From the NCBI RefSeq assembly GCF_000012365.1, contig NC_007651.1, positions 2,170,001 to 2,234,000 of the forward strand: a stretch of 64,000 bases of DNA. The letters are read 5' to 3'. The stretch's first letter is position 1, and each line of letters opens with the position of its first letter. Position numbers and translations under genes: made by a program. The notes beneath the pieces are model-generated. The model worked only from the letters and a program-made list of their open reading frames with translations. It was not told the DNA's origin and did not search any database. Below, one piece after another: positions 35,843 to 46,700 of the stretch. This DNA is from Burkholderia thailandensis E264. Its GTDB lineage: Bacteria > Pseudomonadota > Gammaproteobacteria > Burkholderiales > Burkholderiaceae.

Positions 35843-37681
35843 ATGAGCGTTCATGACATGACTCGTGCGAACGATAGCGCACCGGTTCGAGCGGATCGAT
35901 TCGGCCGGCATTTTGCGACGGCGGCCGCGGCCGAGATCGCCGCCGCCGATTCGCTGACCGCGCGATTCGCCGACGTGGCCGCGCGCCGAGGCGATGCGCT
36001 CGCGGTGACGTGCGGCGACGAACGCTGGACGTACGGCGCGCTTGCGGCGCGCGCGCGCCGCATCGCCGAAGCGGTTCGCGCGGCGGGCGAGGCGGGCGGC
36101 GAGCCGGTCGCGCTCCTCTATCCGCACGGCGCGCCGATGATCGCCGCGATGTTCGGCGTGCTCGGCGCCGGCAAGTTCTACGTTCCGTTGATCGCCGATC
36201 ATCCGCTGCCGCACCTGCAGTCGATCGTGCGCGAGTGCGGCTGCCGGATCGTGCTCGCCGCGCCCGAGCTCGCCGAGACGGCGGCGCGTCTCGGCGTCGC
36301 GGCGCGCGTCATCGACGACGCGGCCCTGCCGGAAGCGGACGCTCCGCTGGACGCGCGCGACGGCGATGCGGTCTCGTACCTGCTGTTCACGTCCGGCACG
36401 ACCGGCGTGCCGAAGGGCGTGATGCAGTGCGACCGCAACGTGCTGCACCACGCCGCGTGCTATGCGTCGTCGATCGGCCTGAACGACGAGGACCGGATGA
36501 CGCTGTTGCCGTACTACGGCTTCGACGCGTCGGTGATGGACATCTTCGCCACGCTGCTCACGGGCGCGAGCCTGCATTTATGGGACGTGCGCGAGCGCGG
36601 CGTCGACGGCATCGGCGCATGGCTCGCGCGCGAGCGCATGACGATCTGGCATTCGACGCCGAGCGTGCTGCGCGCCGCGTTCCCCGCCTTCGCGCGGCCG
36701 GCCGCGCTGCGCTGGGCCGTGCTGGGCGGGGAGGCGGCGACGGGCGGCGACGTCGCGCTCGTCGCGCGGCACGGCGGCCCGCAATGCCGGTTGCTCAACG
36801 GCCTGGGACCGACCGAATGCACGACGGCGCTGCAGTACGTGGCCGATCCCGCCGCCGACACGGGCGTCGCGCGTCTGCCGGTCGGCCGCCCGGTGCCGGG
36901 CGTCGAGGTCGCGCTGCTCGATGCGCAAGGCGAAATCTGCGCGACCGAGGGCGAGCTCGCGATCGTCAGCCCCTTCGTCGCGCTCGGATACTGGGGGCGT
37001 GCGGACCTGAGCGCCGAGCGCTTCGGCGAGACCGCTCGCCCGGACGGCGCGCGGCGGTATCGCACGGGCGATCTGCTGCGGATGAACGCGCGCGGCTGCT
37101 ACGAGCATCTGACGCGGGTCGACGATCAGATCAAGATCCGCGGCTTGCGCGTGGAGTTGGGTGAAATCCAGGCGACGATCGGCGCGCACGACGACGTGCT
37201 GCAGGCGGTCGTGCTGCCGCGTCCGGACGACCTCACGCAGCAGCAGACGATCGTCGCCTACGTCGTGCTGCGCGCGGGGGCGGCCGGCGTCGCGGCGCTG
37301 CGCGAGTACGTCGCGGGCCGCCTGCCCGCGTACATGGTGCCGCGCGCGATCGTTCGGCTCGACGCGATGCCGCTGCTGCCCAACGGCAAGCTGAATCGTC
37401 GCGCGTTGCCGGCGCCGCCGCGAGCCGACGCGGCGGCGGGCGAGCGCAAGGGGCCGCGCACGCCGCTGCATCGGCTGCTCGCCGCGTGCTGGGCCGACGT
37501 GCTGCGACGCGACGCGGTCGGCATCGACGAGAACTTCTTCGAGCTCGGCGGCGATTCGCTGCTCGGCGCGCAGTTGCTGTCGCGCGTGAAGCGCGACCTC
37601 GAGCTCGACGCGCGGCTCGGCGACCTGTTCCGTCATCCGACGGTCGAGACGCTGGCCGAACACCTGCTGGCTTCCCGATGA
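35843..37681 (+). CDS. stand-alone A-T NRPS module (SulI-like)
   Basis: 612-residue nonribosomal peptide synthetase loading module. The adenylation domain (~40-520) has LLFTSGTTGVPKGVMQ, NGLGPTECTT, YRTGDLLRMN and the A10 lysine in LLPNGKLNRRAL. A carrier domain follows (~535-605) with FFELGGDSLLG for the phosphopantetheine arm. By hand alignment the pocket reads D-A-M-H-V-G-L-T-A-K, which I cannot match to a known code. In sulfazecin assembly a separate A-T protein loads glutamate through its gamma-carboxyl, and this gene holds the same place ahead of the large NRPS. The ATG at 35843 avoids a long spurious upstream extension. Confidence 0.88.
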   Translation: MSVHDMTRANDSAPVRADRFGRHFATAAAAEIAAADSLTARFADVAARRGDALAVTCGDERWTYGALAARARRIAEAVRAAGEAGGEPVALLYPHGAPMIAAMFGVLGAGKFYVPLIADHPLPHLQSIVRECGCRIVLAAPELAETAARLGVAARVIDDAALPEADAPLDARDGDAVSYLLFTSGTTGVPKGVMQCDRNVLHHAACYASSIGLNDEDRMTLLPYYGFDASVMDIFATLLTGASLHLWDVRERGVDGIGAWLARERMTIWHSTPSVLRAAFPAFARPAALRWAVLGGEAATGGDVALVARHGGPQCRLLNGLGPTECTTALQYVADPAADTGVARLPVGRPVPGVEVALLDAQGEICATEGELAIVSPFVALGYWGRADLSAERFGETARPDGARRYRTGDLLRMNARGCYEHLTRVDDQIKIRGLRVELGEIQATIGAHDDVLQAVVLPRPDDLTQQQTIVAYVVLRAGAAGVAALREYVAGRLPAYMVPRAIVRLDAMPLLPNGKLNRRALPAPPRADAAAGERKGPRTPLHRLLAACWADVLRRDAVGIDENFFELGGDSLLGAQLLSRVKRDLELDARLGDLFRHPTVETLAEHLLASR

Positions 37682-37736
37682 CCGGCCTCGCGGCCGCGGA
37701 CATTTCGATGCGATCAACCGATTCAGCGAGACGGAC

Positions 37737-39038
37737 ATGACCGACAGCGCGCAGGACAGCATCGACGAAGCAACGCGGCCCCCGCGCGTCTCGTGGCTCG
37801 CGACGCTGCGCGGTCCGTTTGCGTACCGCACGTTCGCTTCGATCTGGATCGCGAGCCTCGTCGGCAACATCGGCGGATCGATTCAGACGGTTGCGGCGTC
37901 GTGGCTGATGACGTCGATGGCGCCGTCGCCGGCGATGGTCTCGCTCGTGCAGACGGCGTTCACGCTGCCGATCGCGCTGTTCGCGCTGATGTCGGGCGTC
38001 GCCGCCGATGCGTGGGATCGCCGCACGGTGATGCTGCTGTCGCAGGCGCTGATGTTCTCGGTCGCGCTGTGCCTGGTCGCGCTCGCGGTCGCGGGCGCGA
38101 TGACGCCGATGCGCCTGCTCGTGTGCATGTTCGTCGGCGGCTGCGCGGGCGCGATGTTCCAGCCCGCGTGGCAGTCCGCCGTGACCGAGCAGGTGCCGGC
38201 GCACGAGCTGTCCGCGGCGATCGCGCTCGACAGCTTCTCGATGAACTTCGCGCGCACCGCCGGGCCGGCCCTGGGCGGCTTCGTCGTCGCATCGGTGTCG
38301 CCGAATGCGGCGTTCGTTCTCAGCGCACTGTCGTACGCGGGTCTCATCTACGTGCTGTCGCGGTCGATTCGCGGAGCCGCCGCGAGAACGCCCGCGCGGG
38401 CGCGTCTCGCGACGATGCTGATGCAGGGCGTTCGCTATTGCTGCCGCACGCCCGGCATTCGCGGCACGTTGATTCGCAGCAGCCTGTTCGGGTTGCTCGG
38501 CAGCCCCGTCTGGGCGCTGCTGCCGCTCTTCGCGAAGACGCAGTTCGGCGGCGAGGCGCGCACCTACGGAATCCTGCTCGCATCGTTCGGCGCGGGCGCG
38601 GCGTCCGGCGCGCTGGGCGGCGCGGCATGGCGCGCGCGACTCGGCCGCGAGGCGCTGATCCGGCTGTGCACGCTCACGTTCGCCGCCGGCATGCTGGCGA
38701 CGGCGTGGAGCCCGTGCCAGGCGGTCGCGATGCTCGGCCTCGCCGTCGCGGGCGGGAGCTGGGTCGTGGTCGTGTCGACCTACAACCTCACGATTCAGAT
38801 GGCGTCGCCTGCGTGGGTGGCGGGGCGATCGCTGTCGCTGTTTCACTCGTTCATCGTCGGCGGGCTGTCGATCGGCAGTTACCTGTGGGGCGTCGCCGCA
38901 ACGGGCAGTTCGATCAACTCGGCATTCGCGGTATCGGCGCTGATGATGGCCGCGTCGGCGTGTCTCGCGGCATGGCTGCCGTTGCCGACGCGCGAGGCGA
39001 TCGACGAGCGCGCGCACGGCGAGCCGCAACGGACATGA
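37737..39038 (+). CDS. MFS exporter, EntS family
   Basis: 433-residue transporter with about 12 membrane helices. The N-terminal IWIASLVGNIGGSIQTVAAS and the PAWQSAVTEQVPAHELSAAI block are typical of the EntS/MFS_3 exporters that release siderophores and peptides. It lies inside the run between the two NRPS genes, which makes it the best candidate for export and possibly self-protection of the product. The first ~25 residues are cytoplasmic and polar. Confidence 0.9.
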   Translation: MTDSAQDSIDEATRPPRVSWLATLRGPFAYRTFASIWIASLVGNIGGSIQTVAASWLMTSMAPSPAMVSLVQTAFTLPIALFALMSGVAADAWDRRTVMLLSQALMFSVALCLVALAVAGAMTPMRLLVCMFVGGCAGAMFQPAWQSAVTEQVPAHELSAAIALDSFSMNFARTAGPALGGFVVASVSPNAAFVLSALSYAGLIYVLSRSIRGAAARTPARARLATMLMQGVRYCCRTPGIRGTLIRSSLFGLLGSPVWALLPLFAKTQFGGEARTYGILLASFGAGAASGALGGAAWRARLGREALIRLCTLTFAAGMLATAWSPCQAVAMLGLAVAGGSWVVVVSTYNLTIQMASPAWVAGRSLSLFHSFIVGGLSIGSYLWGVAATGSSINSAFAVSALMMAASACLAAWLPLPTREAIDERAHGEPQRT

Positions 39039-39210
39039 ACGGCGGAGCGCGCGCCGAATGCGGATCGAGCGCGACGGCGCGCCGCGACAGTCGGCCTCGC
39101 CGGCGCGCGGTGCGGCGAGGCGGCGGTCGCGATTTCGTGCCCGCGACGAACGAATACGCGCCGGAAACCGGGGTGAGGCGCGCGACACCATCCAGACGAA
39201 CGAGGAATCG

Positions 39211-40623
39211 ATGAGCACGACGACGGTTGCGATTATCGGTGCGGGGTTTTGCGGGGCGACGTTGGCGATGCACTTGCTGCGACGGCCGCCGGTGCGGCCG
39301 ATGCGGGTGCTGCTGATCAACCGTTCGGGCGCGATGGCGCGCGGCGTGGCCTACGGCACGCGCGCGCTCAGCCATCTGCTCAACGTGCCCGCCGGCCGGA
39401 TGAGCGCGCTGGCCGGCGATGACGACGATTTCTACCGGTACGCGAGCGGGCGCGATCCGCGTGTCGCGCGCGGCAGCTTCGTCGCGCGGCGCATATACGG
39501 CGATTACCTCGAGGCGCGCCTGACCGAGGCGATCGAGCAGGCGGGAGCGGGCGTCGAATTTCGCAGCGTGGTGGGGAGCGCGGTGAGGATCGTGGCTGTC
39601 GACGGCGGCGCGCGGGGCGCGATCACGATGGACGACGGCACGTCGATCGTTGCCGACCGCGTCGTGCTGAGCAGCGGCAACGAAATGCGCCGCGATCCGT
39701 TCATCGCCGAATCGCAGCGCAAGTTCTACGACAGCGGCGCCTACGTGCGCGATCCGTGGCGCCCCGGCGCGCTGCGCGGCATCGCGCCGGATGCGCCGGT
39801 GCTGCTCGTGGGCAGCGGGCTCACGATGATGGACGTCGTGCTCGATCTGCGCGCCCGGGCGCACGCGGCGCCGATTCACGTGGTGTCGCGCCATGGGTTG
39901 TCGCCGCTCGCGCACCGCGAGATGGACGCGCCGCCGTACTACGACGATCGGCTGGCGAGCCGCATGCTCGCGCGCGCGGACGTGCGCCATTACGTGCGCG
40001 CCGTGCGCGGCGCGGTGCGCGACGCGATTCGCCGCGGCGGCGACTGGCGAGACGTGATCGGTTCGCTGCGAGCGGCGACGCCGGCGTTGTGGCGTCAGTT
40101 GCCGAGCGACGAGCGCCGGCGTTTCCTGCGCCATGTCCGGCCCTATTGGGACGCGCATCGCCACCGCTGCGCGCCTGAGCCGGCCGCGCGGCTGCAAGCG
40201 GAATTCGCGCGAGGCGGCGTCGTCGTCATCGCGGGGCGGGTGACAGGCTACAGCGAGCATCCGAACGGCGTCGCCGTAGCCGTGCGCCGGCGCGGCGCGG
40301 CCGTTAGCGAGCGGCTCGAGGTCGGCGCGGTCGTCAACTGCACGGGGCCGGCGCCGGATTTCAGCGCGCGGGCGGGGTCGCTGCTCGGCAACCTGTATGC
40401 GGACGGGCTCATCGTGCCGGACGCGATCGGCATGGGGTTCGAGATCGCGGACGACGGCGCGGTGCTCGACCGCGACGGCTCGCCTTCCGCATGGCTGCGC
40501 TATGTCGGACCGCTGCTGCAGGCGCGCGATTGGGAAGCGACGGCGGTGCCGGAGTTGCGGCAGTACGTGAAGCGGCTCGCCGACACGCTGCTCGCGCCGC
40601 GCAGCGAACGGGCGCTGATCTAG
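39211..40623 (+). CDS. FAD/NAD(P)-binding protein
   Basis: 470-residue flavoprotein-like enzyme. An N-terminal dinucleotide-binding motif (VAIIGAGFCGATLAMHLL) and a second Rossmann motif near residue ~205 (PVLLVGSGLTMMDVVLDL) fit the NAD_binding_9/YdhS family; the late VVNCTGPAPDF is the usual FAD-contact strand. The reaction is unknown: such proteins have been annotated as hydroxylases or oxidases without proof. Position between exporter and NRPS suggests a role in tailoring the peptide. The ATG at 39211 follows GAGGAA. Confidence 0.8.
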   Translation: MSTTTVAIIGAGFCGATLAMHLLRRPPVRPMRVLLINRSGAMARGVAYGTRALSHLLNVPAGRMSALAGDDDDFYRYASGRDPRVARGSFVARRIYGDYLEARLTEAIEQAGAGVEFRSVVGSAVRIVAVDGGARGAITMDDGTSIVADRVVLSSGNEMRRDPFIAESQRKFYDSGAYVRDPWRPGALRGIAPDAPVLLVGSGLTMMDVVLDLRARAHAAPIHVVSRHGLSPLAHREMDAPPYYDDRLASRMLARADVRHYVRAVRGAVRDAIRRGGDWRDVIGSLRAATPALWRQLPSDERRRFLRHVRPYWDAHRHRCAPEPAARLQAEFARGGVVVIAGRVTGYSEHPNGVAVAVRRRGAAVSERLEVGAVVNCTGPAPDFSARAGSLLGNLYADGLIVPDAIGMGFEIADDGAVLDRDGSPSAWLRYVGPLLQARDWEATAVPELRQYVKRLADTLLAPRSERALI

Positions 40624-40708
40624 CGGCGCGCGTCGGCGCGCCGACCGCTTTCCGAAGCGAAAGCAAGCACGAGTTCTTCAGGGCGACACGCATAAAACAG
40701 GATTGCAT

Positions 40709-43700
40709 ATGAATCAATCGTATGACGTGGCCGAGACCGCGCGGCGGCTGCGTGCCGGGCTCGCCGAGCGTCTGGACGTGGCGGGCATCGACGTGGACGA
40801 CCCGCTCGTCGATCACGTCGGCGACGCGCTGTCGCTGGAGTGGCTCGTCGACGTCGTGCGCGCGTGCGGCGGCACGCATGCGACGCGCGTCGACGTGCTC
40901 GCGTGCGCGACGCTGCGCGAGCTCGCGGCGCTGGTCGAGCGCGCGGGCGGCCCCGTGCGCGCGCCGCGTGCCGCGAGCCCGGATACGCCGCCCGTGCCGG
41001 AGGACGCCGGCGACGCGCCGGCCTCGCCCGCGCAGGAAGACTTGTGGCTCGCCGCGCAGGTTCAGGAGGAGGGCGCCGCGTATCATCTGTCGATCGCGCT
41101 GCGCTTCGATGCCCCGGTGGAGGGCGTGCCGATGAGGCGGGCGCTTGCCGAGGTGATCGCGCGGCATCCGTCGTTGCGCACGACGTTCCGGCACGATGCG
41201 CGCGGTCTGCGGCAGTGCGTGCGCGCCGGGGCCGAGGTCGAGATCGACTGGTCGGAGGCCGCGTTGCCGATGCCGGACGAGGCCGGCGAACGCGAGTCCC
41301 GCTTGCGCGACGCACTGACGCGATTCGCGCAGCCGCGTTTCGACCTGCACGCGGGGCCGCTCCTGCGCGCCTGCCTGCACAGGGTGGCGCCGGATGGCGA
41401 CGTGCTGCAGGTCGTCGTCCACCATATCGTCTTCGATGCGTGGTCGCGGCAGGTCGTATCGCGCGACATCGTCGATGCTTACCATGCGCTGCGCGCGGGC
41501 CGGGCGATCGCCTGGAGCGCGACGCCGGCCTCGCCCGGCGCGTTCGCGCGCGGCCAACGCGCCGCGTTGACGCCGCAGCGGGCTGCAAGGCTGCGCGAAT
41601 ACTGGCGCGCGCAACTCGCCGACGTGCCGCAGGTGCTGGATTTGCCGACCGACTTCACGCGGCCGGCCGTGCGCGACGGCGCCGGCGCGACCGCGGTGCG
41701 CACGCTGCCGGCCGCGCTCGCCGAACGGCTCGCGGCCGTCGGCGCCCGGCACGGCGCGTCGCTGTTCATGACGCTGTTGGCCGCGTGGCAGATCCTGCTG
41801 TGGCGCTACAGTCGGCAACACGAATTCGCGATCGGCACGCCGATGGCGGCGCGCGATGCCGGCGCGTTCGAATCGACCGTCGGCTATCTCGTCAATACGG
41901 TCGTGCTGCGCGCATGCGTGCGCGCCGACGAGCCGTTCGGCGGCCTGCTCGCGCGCGTCGCGCAGACGACGCTCGACGCCCACGAGCACAAGGCGCTGCC
42001 GTTGCGCGAGGTGATCGAGCTCGCGGGCGCGAGCCGCAACCCGAGCCACACGCCGCTGTTCCAGGTGATGTTCGAGTTCCACAACGAGCGGCCGGGCGCC
42101 GGAGCCGGGCAGGCGGAACCGGCGCGCACCGTGCCGCACGACGTCGGCGCGGCCAAGTACGACTTGAGTCTCGAGATCGCCTATCGCGATGACGGCCTCG
42201 CCTGCACGCTCGAATATGCGACGGCGTTGTTCGCGCGAAGCTCGATCGACGGCATGCTCGCGCAGTACGCGGCGCTGCTCGGGCAGATCGCGACGATGCC
42301 CGATGCAGCCGTCGCGTCGCTTTCGTGCATGCCCGACGACGAACGGGACAAGGTCACGCGCACCTGGAATGCGACCGCATTCGAGCGGACGGGCTCCCCG
42401 TTGATTCACGCACGCTTCGATGCCCGCGTGCGCGCGCGCCCGGAGGCGATCGCGCTGCGCACGGACGGCGCGGCGATGACGTACGCGTCGCTCGGCGAGC
42501 GCGTCGATGCGCTCGCCGGCCGGCTGCTCGAACGAACGCGCGGCGAGCCCCAGTGCATCGCGATCTGCTTCGAGCGTTCGTTCGACATGGTGATCGCGAT
42601 CCTCGCGACACTGAAGGCGGGCTGCGCGTATGTGCCGATCGATCCGCAACTGCCGGCCGACCGCGTGGCGTTCATGCTGAGCGACAGCGCGGCGGCGATG
42701 CTGCTGACGATCGAGCCCGTTCGCCGCGAGCGATTCTCGTCATTCGACATCGAGACGCTGTGCATCGACGAGTCCGCGCCGCCGCGCGCCGCGTCGCCGC
42801 GCGCGGCGATGCCCGTCGTCGATCCGCACGCGGCGGCCTATGTGCTCTATACGTCCGGGTCGACCGGCAAGCCGAAGGGCGTCGTCGTCACGCACGCGAA
42901 CGTGACGAACCTGCTCGACGTGATGGAGGCGAGCTATCCGCTGGGCGCGGGCGACAGCTATCTGCTGAAGACGAATTACGCGTTCGACGTATCGGTGCCG
43001 GAGCTGTTCGGCTGGTTCGTCGGACACGGCTCGCTCGCGATCCTGGCGCCGCAGGCCGAAGGCTCGCCGGACCTGATCGTCGCCGCGCTGCTTCGGCACG
43101 GCGTCACGCACGTGAATTTCACGCCGTCGCTGTTGCGCCAGTTCGTGACGGAGGCGGCCGCCGACGCGCGCTTTGCCCGCGAGCACCGGCTTCGGCACGT
43201 GTTCGTCATCGGCGAAGAGCTGACGAACGCGCTCGCGAACGATGCGTTGCGCGCGTTGCGTCCCGCCGCGATCTACAACATGTACGGTCCGACCGAGGCG
43301 ACCGTGTTCGCCACCGGCCATGCGCACGCCGCGCCGATCCCCAACGGCAAGGTGCCGATCGGACGCGCGCTCGGCAACATGCGCGTCTACGTGCTGGACG
43401 AGCGGATGCGGCCGATGCCGATCGGGATGCCGGGCGATCTGTATATCGCCGGCGACGGCGTCGCGCGCGGCTACCTGAATCGCGACGAGCTGAACGCCGA
43501 GCGGTTCCTGCCCGATCCGTTCACGCCGGGCGGCCGCATCTACATGACGGGCGACCTCGCGCGCTGGACGCGCGACGGGACGCTCGAGTTCCTGGGCCGC
43601 ATCGATCAGCAGATCAAGATTCGCGGCTATCGCGTCGAGCTCGACGAGATCGCGAGCGCGCTGAACGCGCATCCGCTCGTCGACGAGGCGGCCGTGATCC

Positions 43701-46700
43701 TGAAGCGCGAACAGGACGGCACCGCGCGGCTCGTCGCATACGTCGTTCCCGCGAACGGCGTCGAGCCGGCGTCCTCGCCGAGCGAGCACGCGCGCTTGCG
43801 CGACGCCCTCGCCGGCGCGCTCGAGCGGCGTCTGCCGGACTACATGATGCCGGCCGCCTACGTGCTCGCGCCTTCGCTGCCGAAGGGCATCACCGGCAAG
43901 CTCGATCGCAAGGCGCTCGAAGCGCTTCCCGTCGACTTGCCGGTGCGGCATGCCGCGATCGGCGCGGTTGCGCCCCGCAACGACGCGGAGCGCACGCTGT
44001 GCGGGATCTGGCAAGCCGTGCTGCGCGTGCCGGCGCTCGGGGTGACCGACAACTTCTTCGCCGTCGGCGGCGATTCGATCCTGTCGATCCAGGTGGCGGC
44101 GCGTGCGCGCCAGCAGGGCATCGTGTTTTCCGCGCGCGACATTTTCCGCCATCAGACGGTCGAGCTGCTCGCGGCGAACGTGCGCTGGCGGACGCCGAGC
44201 GACGAGCGGCAGCCGAGCGCCGGCGACATGCCGTTGCTGCCGATTCACCACTGGTTCTTCGCGGTCGATTCGACGCACGTCGATCACTATCATCAGTCGC
44301 GGCTCCTCGACGTGCCGGCGGGCGTCGACGCGGACTTCGTCGCCGCATGGCTCGAGGCGCTCGTCGCGCGCCACGACGCGCTGCGGCTGCGCTTGCGCAA
44401 CACGCGCGAGGGCTGGCGCGCGCACTTCGCCGATCCGTCGGCGCACGATGCGTCGGCGCGGCTCGCGGTGTGCGACCGCGCGTGGGCTGACACATCCGAT
44501 GCGGCGATCGACGCGTTCTTCGCCGACGCGCGGCGCCGCGTGAATCTTGCCGACGGCCCGCTCTTCGTCGCGGCGCTGGTTCCGGCCGGCGCGCGGGGAC
44601 GAGGGCGCCTGCTGCTGATCGGACATCACGCGATCGTCGACGGCGTGTCCTGGCGCGTGATCGTCGGGGACCTGCGGCAAGCGTTCGCGCAATGGTCGGC
44701 GCGGGGCTCGTTTGCGCTCGGGCCGGCGAGCGACGCCTATCAGGCGTGGGCGCGAGCGATCGCCGCGGCGGCCGACAGCCCGGCGCTGCACGCGCAGCGC
44801 GCGCACTGGCTGCGCGTGCTGCGCGCGCCGGCGCCGTCTCTGCGGCTCGATCACGGCGCGGGCGGCGACACGACGCGCCGCGCGACGCGCATCTGGCCGT
44901 TCGGCCTGAATGCGGCCGACACCCGCGCGCTGCTGGCCGACACGCATCGCGCGTACCGGACGCAGACCATCGAGCTGCTGCTGGCCGGGCTGCTGCTCGC
45001 GTTTCGCCGGTGGCGCGGCCACGACACGCTTCGCATCGCGCTCGAGGGGCACGGGCGCGAGGCCGACGCGCTCGCCCGGTACGGCGTCGAGTGCACGTTG
45101 CTCGACGTGGGCGAGACGGTCGGCTGGTTCACGAGCTATTACCCGCTATGGCTGACACTGTCGGGCGCCGCGCAAGCGGCCGATCCGGCGGCCGCGGCGA
45201 TCATGGCGGTCAAGGCGCACTATCGCGCGACGCCGCATCACGGCCTCGGCTACGGCATCCTGCGCCATCTGACGGGCGATCCGGAACTCGCGGCCGAGGA
45301 AGCCGCGCATGCGCCGGAGATCGTCTTCAACTATCTCGGGCAGTTCGACGTCGCGGACGACGAAACAGCCGGCGTCGCCGTGCTCGACTTGTCGTCGCGC
45401 GACGACGTCGCCGCGGCGAGGCCGCGCGAGCACGCGCTCGGCATCAACGGCGAGGTCAAGGACGGCTGCCTCGCATTCGAGATCGACTACTCGGCCGACG
45501 CGTTCGACGACGAGTCGATCGCGGCGCTCGGCGAGCATTTCGCGCACGCGCTGCGGGAGATCGCCGGGCACTGCAACGCGCGCGCCGCGTGGTGCCCGAC
45601 GCCCGAGGATTTCCCGCTCGCCGCCGTGACGCAGGACGAACTCGCCGCGTGGCACGCGCGTCATCCGTCGCTCGAAACGCTGTACCCCGCGACCGCGATC
45701 CAGTGGGGCATGGTGTTCCACAGCCTGCTGCCGAACCAGGCGAGCGCCTATACGAACCAGGTCTACGCGAGCGTCGGCGGCGGCGCGTTCGACGCCGCGC
45801 GCCTGCGGCGCGCGTGGGAGACGGTCATCGAGCGCCACGCGGCGCTGCGAACCGCGTTCGTCGGGTTCGAGCGCGAGCAGCCGTTGCAGATCGTGGTCGC
45901 TCATGCCGCGTGCCCGTGGCGCGACATCGATCACCGGCACCTCGCGCCCGATGCGCGCGACGCGGCGTTCGAGGCGCTGCTCGCGGCCGACAAGGCCGCG
46001 CCGTTCGATTTCGGATGCGCGCCGCTGATGCGCTTTCATCTGGTGCGCGACGACGACGCGCAATACCGCTTCGTCTGGACCTATCACCACGCCGTGCTCG
46101 ACGGTTGGAGCGTGCAGCTCATCTGGTCCGATCTGCTGCGCGCGTACGAGGCGCTCGCGGCCGGGCGGGCGGCCGCGCTGCCGGCCGCCGTGCAGTTCGA
46201 CGCGGTGATCGCGTGGCGGCAGCAGCGTTCGAGCGACGCGGACAAGCGGTACTGGCGCGAACAGATCGGCGCGCGCACGCAACGCACCGTGCTCGCGATC
46301 GAGCAGGCCGGGCTCGCGGCGCAGGCGCACGGCGCGCCCGTCGTCGTCGAGCGCTCGCTCGACGAAGCGGCGACGCAGCGTCTCGCGGCGGCCGCGCGCG
46401 CATGCCGGGTCACGCTGGCTTCGGTATTGCAGGCGGCCTGGGCGTTGCTGCTCGCGCGCCATAGCGGCGAGGCGGCGCCGGTGTTCGGCGTGACGAGCTC
46501 GGGGCGCGCGATCGACGTGCCCGGCGTCGAGACGATCGTCGGCCCGCTGATCGCGACGGTGCCGGCGCGCGTCGACGTCGACGCGGCGATGCCGCTCGGC
46601 GATTGGTTGAGCGCGGTGCACGAGCGCCACGTCGAGCGGGAGGCGCATGCGCAGCTCGAGCTCGTCGACATCCTGCGCGAGAGCGGGGTGCGTGGCGGAC

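Noticed and set aside
42740..45052. 770-residue minus-strand open frame opposite NRPS module 1
   Set aside because: Antisense artefact with no ribosome-binding site or recognisable motif.
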